Positions 42,950 to 54,439 of a stretch of DNA of 64,000 nucleotides are shown in pieces (within the stretch, counting starts at the first letter, position 1; each line of letters opens with the position of its first letter). The DNA comes from Lethocerus indicus (Eukaryota; Arthropoda; Insecta; Hemiptera; Belostomatidae), in assembly GCA_019843655.1 (NCBI GenBank), contig JACDQD010000103.1, positions 1-64,000 of the forward strand, in the 5' to 3' direction. A program made the translations under genes and the position numbers. The notes below the pieces were generated by a model that saw nothing but the letters and a program-made list of their open reading frames with translations, had not been told where the DNA came from and ran no database searches.

Positions 42950-43610
42950 GGTTGAGGATTTTTGGTCTTGAGGAGTTCCTCAAGAGAAATGAAAATTCAG
43001 GATAAGTATTTTTGGTCTTGAGGAGTTCCTTGATTTTTTGAGGAGTCGAAAATTGTAAGGTAAGAGGAGTCTTGATTTTTCGGTCTTGAGGAGTTCCTCA
43101 AGAAGGGGGAATCGAAGTTCCTCAAATTCGGTAAGAAGAGGGGGAATCGTATTTTTTGGATGTAGTTCCTGGTAAGATGTATTTTTTTGGTCTTGAGGAG
43201 TTCCTCAAGAGAAATCGAAAATTTATGTCATTTTTTTGGTCTTGAGGAGTTCCTCAAGATATGAATCGAAAATTCGTAAGAATCGGTCTTGAAAATCAAA
43301 TGTGGTAAGATATATTTGGTCTTGAGGAGTTCCTCAAGAAGAGAGAAAAATCGAAAATTCGGTAAGATGTATTTTTTTGGTCTTGAGGAGTTCCTCAAGA
43401 GAGAAATCGGGGTGTATTTGTAAGATGTATTCATTCGATATTTTTTGGTCTTGAATTCTTAATTTTTTTGAGTAAGTGTATGTTTTTCGAGAGTAGGCCT
43501 CAATAGATATTTTGGTCTTGAGAGAGTTCTCATGAGTAGTATTTTTGAGTCTTGAACGGTAGTATATGGTCTTGAGTTCGGCTTTATTGGTTTTCCTCAT
43601 GGTCCTCAGA
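42950..43610 (+). repeat. Tandem array derived from the interior of the mariner-like MITE
   Basis: GGTCTTGAGGAGTTCCTCA recurs at 42964, 43014 (shortened), 43082, 43189, 43238, 43318 and 43379, spacings 50, 68, 107, 49, 80 and 61 bp. Between them are CAAGAGAAATCGAAAATT and GGTAAGATGTATTTTTT. These words are the MITE interior (compare 22997-23045 and 33715-33760), without its terminal repeats. Units decay towards 43600. Each unit carries the CTTGAGGA-GT-TCCTCAAG palindrome. Confidence 0.9.
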
Positions 43611-45405
43611 TCGAAAATTCCAAGACAAGGATTTCGATGGAAAATGAGATGTCAAAGAGAATACTCAAGAGCGTTTTTGGGGTGAGGTTCCTCAAAGTTC
43701 GGCCTAGTAACAGACTTTCATAAATTTATTTGAATTATATATTCTAAAACTTCTACGCTTGATTTTGAGGAGTGGAAAATATTTTTCAATTGTATCAAAA
43801 GCGGGGGCGTTTATCTAATATTTCGAATGAAAAACGGTTCCGAAATAACTTTTCCTTAAAAGAAAACTATAATCAAAGCGCTGAGATAATAATAGAGAAA
43901 TACAGTATTTACAAAATACATTATTTTGTCGCTGGATGTAATTGCCGGCGTATATCGGGTCAAATTTATGTACTCAAGGAACGGTTTTAAATCGCTATTT
44001 TTAAAACTTTTTCACCGATTTTTGGGTTGAAAATTCGTAAAGTATAAACAGTATTCTGTCACAACTGTGCAACGTTTCTTTCTGTTACTGCCACTGTCAC
44101 TGCGATTGTTACTGACGGTCCTCGAACGTCGCGTTACGCCGAATAGAGTTGTGCTACTGCGGTTGAAGACAGCGCTTCTTAGCCTTTCAATAATCCCCGT
44201 TCAAATATCAGATAGGCCCGAGGCGCGAATCGAGTTATGCCCTTTCGAAAAACCACAACCGCAAATCCCGAACGAATTTTTCTTTTCGGCTTTTTTTTTC
44301 TTCGGTTTTTCTATCATCAATCTCACTTCAATCGGCCGGCCCCAAACGTGGCATTATCCGTTTAAACCCCCGCGTTCCCCTTGTGACACATTTGTCACAG
44401 AAAATCGCTTTCCGACTTCCGGGCGCCGTCTGCCGGCGGTTTACGGAACAGTTTCGCGTTCCATATTTGTCCCAAAACGCGTCTTCAAGTACCACACTGA
44501 GATATATATTGAGAAATCAATATAAAGCAATAAATGAGTGTTGAGAGGAGCTAAAAACGACCCAATATTATGATATTAACCGATCAATTGACTGATAAAT
44601 ATAACCGGAATTAAAATTACTCTAGGGAATCAAGAACCGGAAATTACTGAACCAGGCTCAAATTACTAATCATGAATCTGCTGTCAAAAACTATTAAATG
44701 CGACGAATAAAAGTATATAAAATAGTTTAAAACACGTAGAAACAACAATCAACCGGTATTTTAAAACAAGAAGAGTTTCATAAAATATACAAAACAATAA
44801 TTCTTTATTATAAATCCTGAAGTGCCTTCCGCCTACAAACAACTTTCAGTTCCCTACACTTACGACGCGCCGACAGTTTTTTTCCTATTTTTAAATAATT
44901 TTCTGGCCAAAGACCAAAACGGCGGGAGGAGAAATACGCGCGGAATTCTGAAATTGTTAAGAGTAATTTTAAGAAATTGTCGTACAAATATTTAAAGGCG
45001 GGATGAGCTATAAATACACAGTGGGGGCATCGATTTAAAATTTGCAAATTGTTGTTTAAATTGGATATATTCTAAATTATACGGGATTTGTGGAGCGACA
45101 GATTGAATTTTGATTCGATGTAATTTTTTTTGTTTTTCTACGCCCCGATTTCTCTCAGGCTATACGATCTACGGGCAGGTTCAGAAAATCGCTGTAAAAT
45201 CGTTGCAAAACTTCGCCCGCGATGTATTTTCTACCGATCGTGGCGGAAAGCCGATGCCGTTGGTCTGGGGCTGAATTTGAATAAAGCAGACAGGATTCAC
45301 GTTACGCGTGTGGCGTTGCAACAGTTGTTAGTCGTTCCACAACCCTATTCTAACCTTCCTCTGACCCATCTCTAACTTTTTCATGGGACACTTGCCATAT
45401 AAATT
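43611..45405. other. No gene recognised
   Basis: A 152-codon frame at 44067-44525 starts with a leucine-rich stretch but contains TTGAAGACAGCGC-like Pal debris and no domain; not called. Other frames are short. AT-rich apart from 44080-44470. Confidence 0.45.
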
Positions 45406-45409
45406 CCTT

Positions 45410-45612
45410 TTTCCTCCTATATTCATATCTCCTTTTTCTCCTCTTCCACTTCCCCTCCTTCCCCTCCCTTTCCTATCCCTCTCTCGATCCCTATTTCTTC
45501 TCTTTTCCCTATCCCTCCCCTCTCTCTCCCCCTTACCCTTTATTGCCCTGTCTCTCTCCCTCATCCCTTTTTTGATCTATCCTGATCCTGATGATCTCTC
45601 CCTTCTCCCTTC
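45410..45612. repeat. Imperfect (CT)n/CCCT-rich tract
   Basis: About 200 bp of pyrimidine-rich sequence made of CTCTCTC, CCCTCCCC and TTCCCCTCC words, similar in type to 14955-15232. Leu/Pro/Ser-rich and Arg/Glu-rich frames through it are artefacts. Confidence 0.9.
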
Positions 45613-46165
45613 ATTTTGACTCCTGCCTCTCTGGATTCGAAAATCGATGATTCCTTTCTTAAGAGCCGAGATTATCAGATGCAGATATCTCCTCTCTACG
45701 GACCTCTCTGCAGATTACCGACAAAAGCTTAAAGATAATGGATGTTCCAAATCTAGAGGCCCGCGTGTTTTATAAGCGGATAATGTATCCTCTCTCTCAG
45801 ACTTTCAGGCCTGAAAACCTTAATAATTCAACTAAATGTTCTCTCTCTTGTAATGGAAACATTAACAAATAATGTGCAGATTACCTTCTATTAGGGACTC
45901 AACTGAAGAGCTAGGTTTATTCTCTTAAGACTATATAAAAAAGTTAGTCCAGGATGACCCTTTTCATAGTCAATTTGTACTATTCCAAGCTATTCCAAGA
46001 AAACAACCAAATTCATGCAGAACATTAATTTAGAATTTTACGAAGTTTTTCTAAGCAAGGAAAAATCTTCATTGAGGAGCCAAATGTCAGGTGATAATTT
46101 AGAATCTGCGAACTCTGAATGAAGAAAATTCGCATTTCTTCTCTCGCCAATGTTCAAGACTTTGT
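45613..46165. other. No gene seen
   Basis: Scattered CTCTCTC words near 45690, 45790 and 45840; otherwise AT-rich. Confidence 0.4.
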
Positions 46166-46169
46166 TTGC

Positions 46170-46645
46170 GTTTAGGGGCAAAAAATATCGCTACATTGAG
46201 ACTTTTCTGAAGTCTGAAGTTTTTCGGTTTTTATCCAGTTTTTCCCCCACTGAATCGGAATAAGGACGACATGAAGGAATTTAGTTGAAACAAATTGCTA
46301 ATTTCAAAATTTCGACTGGAAATTGAGTTTTCTGGAAGTTTTTCCGGTTTTATCAGTTTTATCCCAGTTTTTCCCACTGAACGGAATGGGGCGACATTTT
46401 TTGAATGGAAATGCTACATTTCGGGGCAAAATTTTCGACTGGAAATTTGAGTTTTTCTGGAAGTTTTTCCCGGTTTTTATCCCAGTTTTTTCCCCACTGA
46501 TCGGAATGGGGCGACATTTTTTGAATGGAAATGCGCTACATTTCGGGGGCAAAATTTTCGACTGGAAACTTTGAGTTTTCTGGAAGTTTTCCAGGTGGAA
46601 GTTTTCCCCAAGTTTTTTTTATTCCACTGATCGGAATGGGGCGGG
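46170..46645. repeat. Tandem array, 123-bp unit, about 3.5 copies
   Basis: TTCGACTGGAAA starts at 46311, 46434 and 46557, exactly 123 bp apart. Units contain GAGTTTTCTGGAAGTTTTTC, CCAGTTTTTCCC, ACTGA-CGGAATGGGGCGAC and TTTTTTGAATGGAAATGC. A decayed unit precedes at 46185-46290. The period is a multiple of three, so frames stay open on both strands without implying a gene. Confidence 0.92.
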
Positions 46646-46784
46646 GGCCCACCCTCTATTGTCAGAGTTTTATTTCTGAACCGGGTCGATATTGACCACC
46701 GATATTATTACTTCTTCAACCTTCAACGGCCCCCCCCCACCACCGTTTACAATTTGGAATATAGGAGAATCCGCTGTACGGTAT

Positions 46785-46815
46785 CCCATGGTCTTCAGTA
46801 GCATTTCGCCAGCAG
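46785..46815. mobile_element. Pal core fragment
   Basis: GGTCTTCAGTAGCATTTCGCC is all that remains. Confidence 0.5.
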
Positions 46816-46890
46816 ATCATATCTGCCAGAAGGAGATGATCACGCGATTTCAATCGAAAGACAGTTAGCGAACACTGGACAAACTAGAAA

Positions 46891-47031
46891 TATTCGAAGT
46901 AACCAAAAGTAATCGACATTTTGACTTTCACAAATATTAACAAAATTCACAAATATTAACAATAATTTTCCGGCAAATTTTCGATTCCCCCCCCCCCACC
47001 TCTTGAAGAACACCTCAAGACCCAAGCCCAG
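46891..47031 (-). mobile_element. Mariner-like MITE, minus-strand truncated copy
   Basis: CCAAAAGTAATCGACATTTT, GACTTTC matches the right terminus of the complete copy read inversely; then AATTTTCCGGCAAATTTTCG, a C run at about 46987-46997, and CTTGAAGAACACCTCAAGAC, the inverse of the GGTCTTGAGGAG block. The left terminus is missing. Confidence 0.8.
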
Positions 47032-48185
47032 TCCGTATTTAATTGCTATTTTAAATTTTTTTCTCTACAAAATTTACGTTTATGCGCATATATTGTACGG
47101 AAAATGAAGTTTGAATCTATCTGGAAAATGAAAATTTGTCCCAACTAGAGATTACAGTAAAATTTGATTTGTAATTAAATACAATCTTCCTTTTGAATAC
47201 CCTTTTGAAAGGTTTAAATTGCAACAATAATATACACGAAATTCGATCATATTTTACTGCCGGTACCGAACTGTCGGGAGTCTGGAATTAAGTATACCAG
47301 TTGCGGAAAGCTCGAATTTAAGTTTCAAACTTTTAAATTGACACTCAACCAGTAGAGAGTTGAACTTAAAACAATTAATTGACTGGAACATTGTACCGCT
47401 TGTTGCTGTATGCGAGATCAGTGGGGAGTAAATTGGCCAAAAATTGGCAGTAATGTTGAAAAAAAAAAACCCCGAAATGAAAAAGAAGATAATGGATGGG
47501 CCTCTTCTCGGAAATAACTCGGGGATTGGATTCTGAACAGCTTATTGGAACAAGAATTGTTCTCTGGGGAATTTCCAAACGACTTTTATATTGGGGAATT
47601 CGCAGAAAGTTATAAGTACTAGCCTATTAAGGAGAGGGGGGGGAGGGCGCCCAAATAAGAGTTTTAATTCGTAAAAATCTCGGTTATAATAATATAATTA
47701 AACGGGAGAGATTATCATGTCTAAAGAATAAGACGATAGCGATCAAATTTAGAACTTTTTTTTCAGTTCAGCGCTTAGTAAAAGCGTGTTAATTCGGAAT
47801 AGATTGGAATTACACGCTTCGACAGCGGGTAGTTTCACGATTCTTAATAGAATTTTTATTTATATTTTTCCACTGTTCGGAATCTTCAATAGACCGGTCT
47901 AGCCCAACGTACATCGCAGCGGTTGTGCGTTCGGAAGGGCGGGATGCCCGAACAGTTGGGAATTCCTCTCTTCTGGGTCTGGATTTCGCCTCCCCTCTCG
48001 ACTGTTCGAAATGGGGTTTTAATTTATTATTTTTTTCGATTTTTTTCGATTTTTTGCGGCGTCTGTACTGGACGTCGGGCACGTACCGCCGGCATGCCGT
48101 AATACGTGCCCGAATCACTTCCGTTACGGGAGCTAGGCGCTGTTCAAACATTGCACGGTCACCGTTTTACATCATCAGAAATACA
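47032..48185. other. No gene recognised
   Basis: AT-rich; an AGACCGGTCTAG palindrome at about 47890-47901 may be a minimal Pal remnant. Confidence 0.4.
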
Positions 48186-48188
48186 TTA

Positions 48189-48261
48189 GCCTCCTCCTCC
48201 TCCTCCTCCTCCTCCTTCTCCTCCTCATCCTCCTCCTCCTCCTTCTCCTTCTCCTCCTCCG
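48189..48261. repeat. (CCT)n / (CTT) trinucleotide tract
   Basis: About 24 CTCCTC-type triplets with a few CTT interruptions. It gives poly-Ser or poly-Arg/Glu frames that are not evidence of a gene. Confidence 0.92.
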
Positions 48262-49864
48262 GGGGTCGTTCAACTCCAATATAACTGTTCCTCTTGTTAT
48301 CGTCGTCGTCGCGCAGTTTTCATTCCCGCCCTTTTATTTGCCCGATAATTCGCCTTTTTTTTCTTTTTTTTCTTTTTTTTGCATTCGCATGACTCGGATT
48401 TAACGGCCCGACAAGATACATTAAAAAAATTGTGCACGAAATAAAAACCGTGAAATGAAAAAAATGTATCCGACGCTACCGAGTCTGGAATAAAATTTCT
48501 CTCGAATACATTTTTTGATTAACTCCGGCGCTACTTGCGTAAACGGCGCCATTTTCTAAAAAGAATTTATTCAAACACGAAAATATAGCTTAGCGAATAC
48601 ATTTAAAATATATAAGTTTCCCCTAATCGAGTAAACTTTATTGGGACTTTCGGCCTGATAATTAGAGTTGGAAAATCGTCCGAAATTTTACATAAATTTG
48701 GAACAGGGTTTATTTGTGCCCCAACGAAGAATGAAATGGAAATAAACTGTTTTAGGACTTAAAATTAAAAAACTATTTTTTCTGAAGGTATTCATTATCC
48801 TTATAAGTCTCGGAAGTTATTTCGTATAGCATTTTTTCACATAAAACGGGCAGTATTGATACTAATCGCTGTGATTTCGACAAACTCCGTCTTAAATAAT
48901 TTCTGAATCTGGAAAATGGATTCGAGACGAAAATCTTATTCTAGACCGGTTTCGACCGCGCTCTTGAAAATCCGGCATTTTATTGGGAAAAACGGATCGG
49001 ATTCTTCGTCTTTTACTATTCCTTTTCGGCCCATTTCAAAGTCAACGACGCCCTTATTTTGTGGACAGCGTGGGGAAGAAAAGGGAGTAAAGTTCAAAAA
49101 ATTGAATTTCCAAATAACGCCGAGCGTTTCTGACCACCCCCACCCCCAGCCATCCTTTAATCTCCGAAATATTTGATTGTAAAATAATTCCGTCTTAAAT
49201 CGAATATAATTTCGATAGCTATTCGAATTTTCTACCGGTTTCGTGTTCACACACTAACTATTGTACCGTAATTAGTCAAGTGCCACTTGACTGTTAATCA
49301 TCTACTGATGACAATGATTAAAGGGCACTGCTGCCACCGCTTTACGGCCGTTTTTTTTTATACACGCCGACTACTGAAGACGCCCTACAGTAATCGTATT
49401 TGGCATTTTTCCCGTTCTTCGAATGAAAATATTACGAACGAACGGGTCATACGAATCGGAACGGATCTTTCGCCCAGAAACACAACCGTGGGGCCGCCGT
49501 CAACTAATTTTTAATACAGTTTCAATGTAATAATGTAATTTGTTGAGTACGCAAGCAACGGTCGTAACAGTCGAAATGTAACTTTTTTTCATTGTACGGT
49601 ACATCAATGAAACATTGAAATATGAAACTTTCTGAACCTTTGTACCCTTAACGGTACACCTCCTCCTCAACACCACGAAAAATAGAAGGCCGTCCGAAGA
49701 ACTAACTAACTGCTGTCAACAAAATAGACAGGTATCTATTGAATACAGTTTTAATCACGCGACAATACAATTCTGGCGGATTCCAAACTTTAAGCCTAGT
49801 ATTGAACAATAATCGTGTTTAAATATATCCGCCTATTTGAGGTTGACATTAGGAATAAAGTGAT
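48262..49864. other. No gene recognised; two Pal fragments
   Basis: TAGACCGGTTTCGACCGCGC at about 48942 and CGACTACTGAAGACGCCC at about 49368 are single Pal blocks. Frames of 75-104 codons have no recognisable domain. Poly-T runs occur at about 48355-48380. Confidence 0.45.
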
Positions 49865-49874
49865 CGGAATTGAT

Positions 49875-49960
49875 TCGTTCCACCGCCGGAATTCGAACCC
49901 GGGCCAATCCATCGATGCCGGACTGCAATAATCTCGTCTATCAGCGTATTTTTACCGGAT
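49875..49960 (-). repeat. tRNA-derived (SINE-like) fragment, Pol III B box
   Basis: On the minus strand GGTTCGAATTC (49889-49899) is a good B box; CCGGG and TCCGG around TTCGAAT form a five-pair T-arm. Upstream ATTATTGCAGTCCGG resembles an anticodon-arm region. No acceptor stem partner for CGGTGGA is visible, so this is more likely a SINE head or tRNA pseudogene than a working tRNA. Confidence 0.55.
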
Positions 49961-50370
49961 TCGGATTTTATGGAACAAACTATCGAAATTAACTAGAGCA
50001 ATTTCGGTTATTTTACTTCCGAATTTAGAATTTTCGTCAGATAGTCCTTAAAAAACCCCCCCTTCCAGTTCTCATATAATCACTTATTGAATCCGTTTTA
50101 TCCCCGGCCTTTCGAAACTATCGTTTAAAAAACACTTAACGGACGGGGCGATTACGCCTCTCCGTACAGCTCTGTAAATAGTTTCTGTACAGTAATTGAG
50201 GGTTTTCAATTAATTTTGAACCGGTCAATGACTGTAGCTCACTCAAGCAGGTAGACGGACGGTGCGCTTCATCCCCCGTTGTGCTAAGCCCAGAGATATT
50301 CAAGTTGCGGTGAGAGGCGGAGTGGGCGAAAAAATTATAATTGATTTCAGTGTCCTTGGCCCGGTTCGGT
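49961..50370. other. No gene seen
   Basis: AT-rich at first, then mixed composition; nothing recognised. Part of a 218-codon minus-strand frame (50136-50792) that crosses Pal sequence. Confidence 0.4.
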
Positions 50371-50375
50371 TCCGG

Positions 50376-50830
50376 TCTCTCTTTCCCTAGACCGGTTTCG
50401 GCCGCACAAAAAACAACAATCCGAAGTGACACGCATTTTCGGCCCAACAAACAAGATACCATATCTGGGTGCGTCGTTGGTTTGAATATGGCGTCAGTTG
50501 TTTTTCTGAGTTTCTTGTCGTTTCTCCGTCTCCTCCGTGCCGTGGTAGACCGGTAGTTGTCCGCGAAAAGGGCCGCAACAACGTGACTCACGTACTGAAG
50601 ATGGCGAGCGGTCGACAGTGATATGACATCTTTCTGCGAGTCGTGTGCATTTATCCTAATGAACAGTGAGCGCTTGTGCAGCAGGACAAAAACCAGCCAA
50701 AGTGCTATGATGAAGACACCAGCGCTACTGAAGATGGCGTAGTATTCGACACCGCAGTTCAAACCACAACTAGTATTCCAGTAGTATTCCAACCCCTCGT
50801 ATAATCCAACCAGACCACAAAACGGTATAT
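50376..50830. mobile_element. Pal element, disrupted copy
   Basis: TTTCCCTAGACCGG, TTTCGGCCGCACAAAAAAC on the left; then unrelated sequence; CGTACTGAAGATGGCGAGCG at about 50590; GCGCTACTGAAGATGGCG at about 50720; ATTCCAACCCCTCG and CCAGACCACAAAACGG at about 50785-50825. The pieces are in plausible order but separated by non-Pal sequence. Confidence 0.7.
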
Positions 50831-50994
50831 CGTTTTCCCCACTTTCCTTTCGGGTGTCGCGACTGCACTGGAAAGCGTCTCGACTTGATCTAACTTTGTT
50901 CGAAGGGAAGAGAAAAAGTACTCGGAAAATGCGACTTTGTCAGCGCCGAAAATTGCACCGCGAAAGACCGCGTCCATCGCACGAAAATAACAAT

Positions 50995-51210
50995 TAAATC
51001 GTAGTTTTCGTGGCGTTTCCGCCTCCTCTCGCCGTCGGTCTGCCCTTCTGCTAGACCTGGGTTTCGGCCGCTCGCCATCTTCAGTAGCGCTGTGTCAGTC
51101 ACCGTCAGCACTTTGGATGTTTTTCGTGGGCGTCCCGAAAGCGTCCAGAGCGCCAACAGCGACTCTGACACCGCGCTACTGAAGACGGCGAGCGGCCTTC
51201 TTGAATTCTT
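50995..51210. mobile_element. Pal element, both core arms
   Basis: ATCGTAGTTTTCGTGGCG, TTTCCGCCTCCTCTCGCCG, GCTAGACCTGG, GCTCGCCATCTTCAGTAGCG, GGATGTTTTTCGTGGGCG; right CGTCCAGAGCGCCAAC, ACCGCGCTACTGAAGACGG, CGAGCGGCC. Right outer arm missing; CATC versus GACG discordant. Confidence 0.85.
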
Positions 51211-51660
51211 CACGAGTTCCACATGAAATTCCAAAATTTCTTCCCTGTCCAGAATAACAAATCAGCAAAAGTGTCATCTATACAATGTACTCGATTGTTG
51301 ATGAGAAAATAGGAGCGGAGAAATCGTAATGAAATCTCGCTTCATCGATTAACTGTCGGACTCGGGTCTTTCGCGTCCCGAAGTCGGAGAGCTTTCAAAC
51401 TGGAACTTTCAAAAGTGGACCCGAGCCGTTTTGGAAAGTCGGGCCGGCTACGGAGGTGAAAGTTTCGCCAAAAACCCTCCCCCACCCCCCCGGTTTCATT
51501 CCATTCCGTACCGGCGTCGAAGAAAAACATATGGAGCGCGGTCATTTTCCTGGTTTGTGGCGAACGGCGAAAAGCGCGTCGGGACCGAGAAATCGGGGGG
51601 AAAAATCGTTAGAAAATCGGGAAAAACACGGGGTCAAAACGCGAAACCGGGTTGTAACAA
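51211..51660. other. No gene recognised
   Basis: A 129-codon plus frame starting at 51456 runs into the next Pal element; no domain seen. Confidence 0.4.
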
Positions 51661-51661
51661 T

Positions 51662-52070
51662 TTATAAATACCGTAGGTCCGTGATGTTTCTGTCTCCTCT
51701 CGCTGGTTTCGTCTTTGGCCGCTCGCCATCTTCAGTAGCGGTGTCAGTCACTGTCACCACTTTGGGATATTTTCCTCACCGCACTGTCACTTTCACACGT
51801 ACTGTAGTGATCTACGGCGGTACTGGAACCGTCGGTCTTCAGTAGTCACTGGAGTTGCCGTAAAGTGTCCGCGAGATTGTTTTTATTTTTTTAAAAATTA
51901 ATAAACGTCAGTACATGTGAAAAAGTGACAGTGCGGCGGTGAGGATGCCCCAGAAAACATCCAAGTGCTGACACGGCGCTACTGAAGATGGCGAGCGGCC
52001 GACAAACCGGTCTAGCAAAAGACCAAACCAGCAGCGAGAGGAGACAGAAACACGACAAATCTACGGTATA
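51662..52070. mobile_element. Pal element, long copy with 60-bp AT-rich insert near apex
   Basis: Left: AATACCGTAGGTCCGTG, TTTCTGTCTCCTCTCGC, GCTCGCCATCTTCAGTAGCG, GGATATTTTCCTCACCGC, CTTTCACACGTACTGTAG. Right from about 51910: CAGTACATGTGAAAAAGTG, GGTGAGGATGCCCC, GGCGCTACTGAAGATGGCG, CCGACAAACCGGTCTAGC, GAGACAGAAACACGAC. CATC/GATG is concordant. The left CTAGACCGG block is deleted. Confidence 0.87.
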
Positions 52071-53305
52071 AAACTGTATAGAAGAAACCTTATGCAGCGT
52101 TCATCAGTTTAAAAAATTTACTCACTACTCTCGAGTGATATTATTGAACCGATAAACGAACACAGCTATAAACTATAATCTATAGTCGGTTGTGTTCACA
52201 GGTGGGAGGAATTCTCTTGATTCTCGCTCAGGTAAGCTCACGTGCTCGTGCATATATAAACACATTTTCCCGATAGAGTTTTTTTTTCTTTCTTTTTTCG
52301 TTTTCTCTCCATTGAAGTCGGTGCATACACGATGCTAATGCGGAATTTGAATATTCAAACCGATTTCCCACCACCTCGATCAATACCCCTGGGGGGGGGG
52401 GTGAATACATTATTTATCTGAGAAAAAGGACGAGGGAAATGTATTTGTTTTCGTACGAGGAGTTGAAATAAATGGATAGATTTAATACGACAAAATCGCT
52501 TAGTTTATAACTGTCCATTCAAAAGGGCATAATAATACTAGGTAACGTTGTACTATTACGATATATGAAAACTGCATTTTCCGGAAATCAGGCGAACAAT
52601 CAATGTGATTAATTTATCGTTTCCCAACTGGCGAAATTATAATTTAAAATTAGCCGAAATTCTATCCAAACAGGGATATCGTACCAAATATGTCGGTAAA
52701 ACAAAAAAAAATATATATAAATAAGATGTAGGAAAATAAAATATCCGAACTGTTAGTCTGGAGTCGCGTTAACGTCCGATATCGAAGATATGAATATTTT
52801 TCCCTGTCGGAAAAAATTCCGGTATTTTCGCGAACTGAAATCAAATCCTGGAGGTTCCGAGAGACAGATTTCACTGAATAAATTTATTATTTACTTTCTT
52901 CTCCCCCCTCCACCTCCCGCTTGAATGACTCCCGGACTTGAATTTAAAGCACGTCTTTGCGGTACTTTACGTGCGAGCTTAATAATCGTTTTAAGAAAAG
53001 GCAATACTGTGGTGCAAAGGACGAGATTTGAACCGTTTAAGGCGGCGATACTACGACTATTAGGACCTATAGATACGGACCCGAGACTATAGTAGGAAAA
53101 TCCTGATATAGATAATACAATACAAATAGTACATAATTTAATCAAGGATATGTACAACTTATATGGGGAACTATTAATATATGAAAAATTGAAGTAATAT
53201 ACAAATTTGAATACGTTTTTGTGAGTCATATTCGTAAAGTTGAACACGTGGAAACGAAAACACGTGTTTCGCGTCCATAAATCGGTTTCGAATATAATTT
53301 TATTG
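52071..53305. other. No gene recognised
   Basis: AT-rich, with a G run at about 52391-52400. A 167-codon minus frame at 52891-53394 overlaps the D repeat and has no domain. Confidence 0.4.
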
Positions 53306-53307
53306 AC

Positions 53308-53650
53308 GAAATATTTTCGAAACTGCCCTCGAAAACGATCGATCCCGTCATCAGAGAAACGAGCTGTATAATAAAGATTGATTGTGCAGGACAAAAAATA
53401 ATATAAAATGAGCCTAATGAGCGTTTATTTTTTATAATATCCGAATTGAAAATGTATAAAACACTCTATTCTCGGAAAACATGTTCCAGTAGAATTTTTA
53501 TCTGTTATTAATGAAAATTTTCATACAACTCTTAATTATTGATAAGGGTGTAAAACGTCTACAGATTCATTGCCTTCTGAAGTATCATTATTACCCCCGA
53601 GAAAGATTGACTGTATAACCGTAGATTGGTCTTTTGCTAGACCGGTTTCA
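53308..53650 (+). repeat. D repeat, first copy, ending at a Pal fragment
   Basis: Direct repeat of 56153-56545: AAACGAGCTGTATAATAAA, GATTGATTGTGCAG, AAAACACTCTATTCTCGG, GTGTAAAACGTCTACAGATTC, GAAAGATTGACTGTATAACC. It ends in CCGTAGATTGG, TCTTTTGCTAGACCGG, a Pal left-arm fragment. Confidence 0.85.
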
Positions 53651-53905
53651 TTTTAATGGTAATAACATATTAGAACTGTTATTGATGACAGTTTTCGGCA
53701 CGAAAATTGGGAATAAAAAAAACTTCCCCCAATAGAGGAGAAATGTCAGAGAAGTTGTTGCACGAATTGTGTGCAACGCGGCCCGGTGTTGAAATTGAAT
53801 GCAATTTTCAAATCGAAAATTTCAAATTTCGAAACCGGCGAAACGGAGTTCGGCTTTTCCTGTAACGGTTTTCGGAGCCGGATAAATTTTTTCCTTTTTT
53901 TTGCA
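53651..53905. other. No feature seen
   Basis: AT-rich; ends in the pyrimidine tract and CAG discussed in the next entry. Confidence 0.35.
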
Positions 53906-54040
53906 GGTTCGTGAGCTGAAATCGTTGCCAACCGGCAAAGGTGTTAAATGTCAGGTGTATGAAACTTTCGACCTTTACGAGCCAACGATACGTGGAACGT
54001 CGGAACAGTTGTTCCTGTTTGAATTGATAATAAAAAATTG
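53906..54040 (+). other. Speculative terminal exon candidate, 44 codons
   Basis: A pyrimidine run (TTTTTTCCTTTTTTTTGCAG) ends at about 53905 and is followed by an open stretch starting VRELKSLPTGKGVKC and ending ELIIKN before TGA. The upstream in-frame stop lies before the acceptor, and base composition is less AT-rich than the flanks. No family is recognised and an opening this short can arise by chance. No upstream exon is identified. Confidence 0.15.
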
Positions 54041-54234
54041 AGATAAAAAAAAATAATAGGAATTGATATTAATCGAGAGACAGAAAACAGCCGCAATATC
54101 AGTTTATATTGTAAAGTCCCGACAGGGAAAATCCTTGTTGAAATACACTGAAATTACAGTTGGGGAACGCGGCTATTTATTAGTGGTACAATAAATAATT
54201 GGGGAAATGTAAATAAATAAATTAGTCTCACACT
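54041..54234. other. No feature seen
   Basis: AT-rich flank. Confidence 0.3.
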
Positions 54235-54237
54235 GGT

Positions 54238-54334
54238 TGGTAAGACCGGTTTCGGCCGCTCGCCGCTAGCCGAAACCGGTCTAGCCAAAAGGCCGAACCA
54301 CCAGACGGAAACAGCACAACAAATCGACGGTAAA
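54238..54334. mobile_element. Pal element, minimal hairpin copy
   Basis: AGACCGGTTTCGGC (54243-54256) is mirrored perfectly by GCCGAAACCGGTCT (54269-54282) with a 12-base loop, followed by right-arm remains AAAAGGCCGAACCACC, AGACGGAAACAGCAC and AATCGACGG. Confidence 0.85.
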
Positions 54335-54439
54335 TGAAGAAGGGATGATTCAGGACAGGACCCCGGACTAGGGGAGTTGTTGATAGCCCGTCTATTCGGT
54401 CCGTCGCTAGACCGGTTATAATTTGTATTCCTCTTATCT

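Noticed and set aside
44067..44525. 152-codon plus-strand frame with a leucine-rich start resembling a signal peptide
   Set aside because: Composition effect; the region contains Pal-like debris and shows no downstream domain.
48189..48261. Poly-serine coding exon
   Set aside because: Trinucleotide microsatellite; no flanking coding signal.
50136..50792. Longest open frame, 218 codons on the minus strand
   Set aside because: It runs through several Pal fragments and unrelated sequence, has no recognisable domain, and its residues encoded by Pal match frames in other Pal copies. Chance frame.
52891..53394. 167-codon minus-strand frame
   Set aside because: Overlaps the D repeat; the corresponding part of the second D copy does not keep the same frame or sequence.
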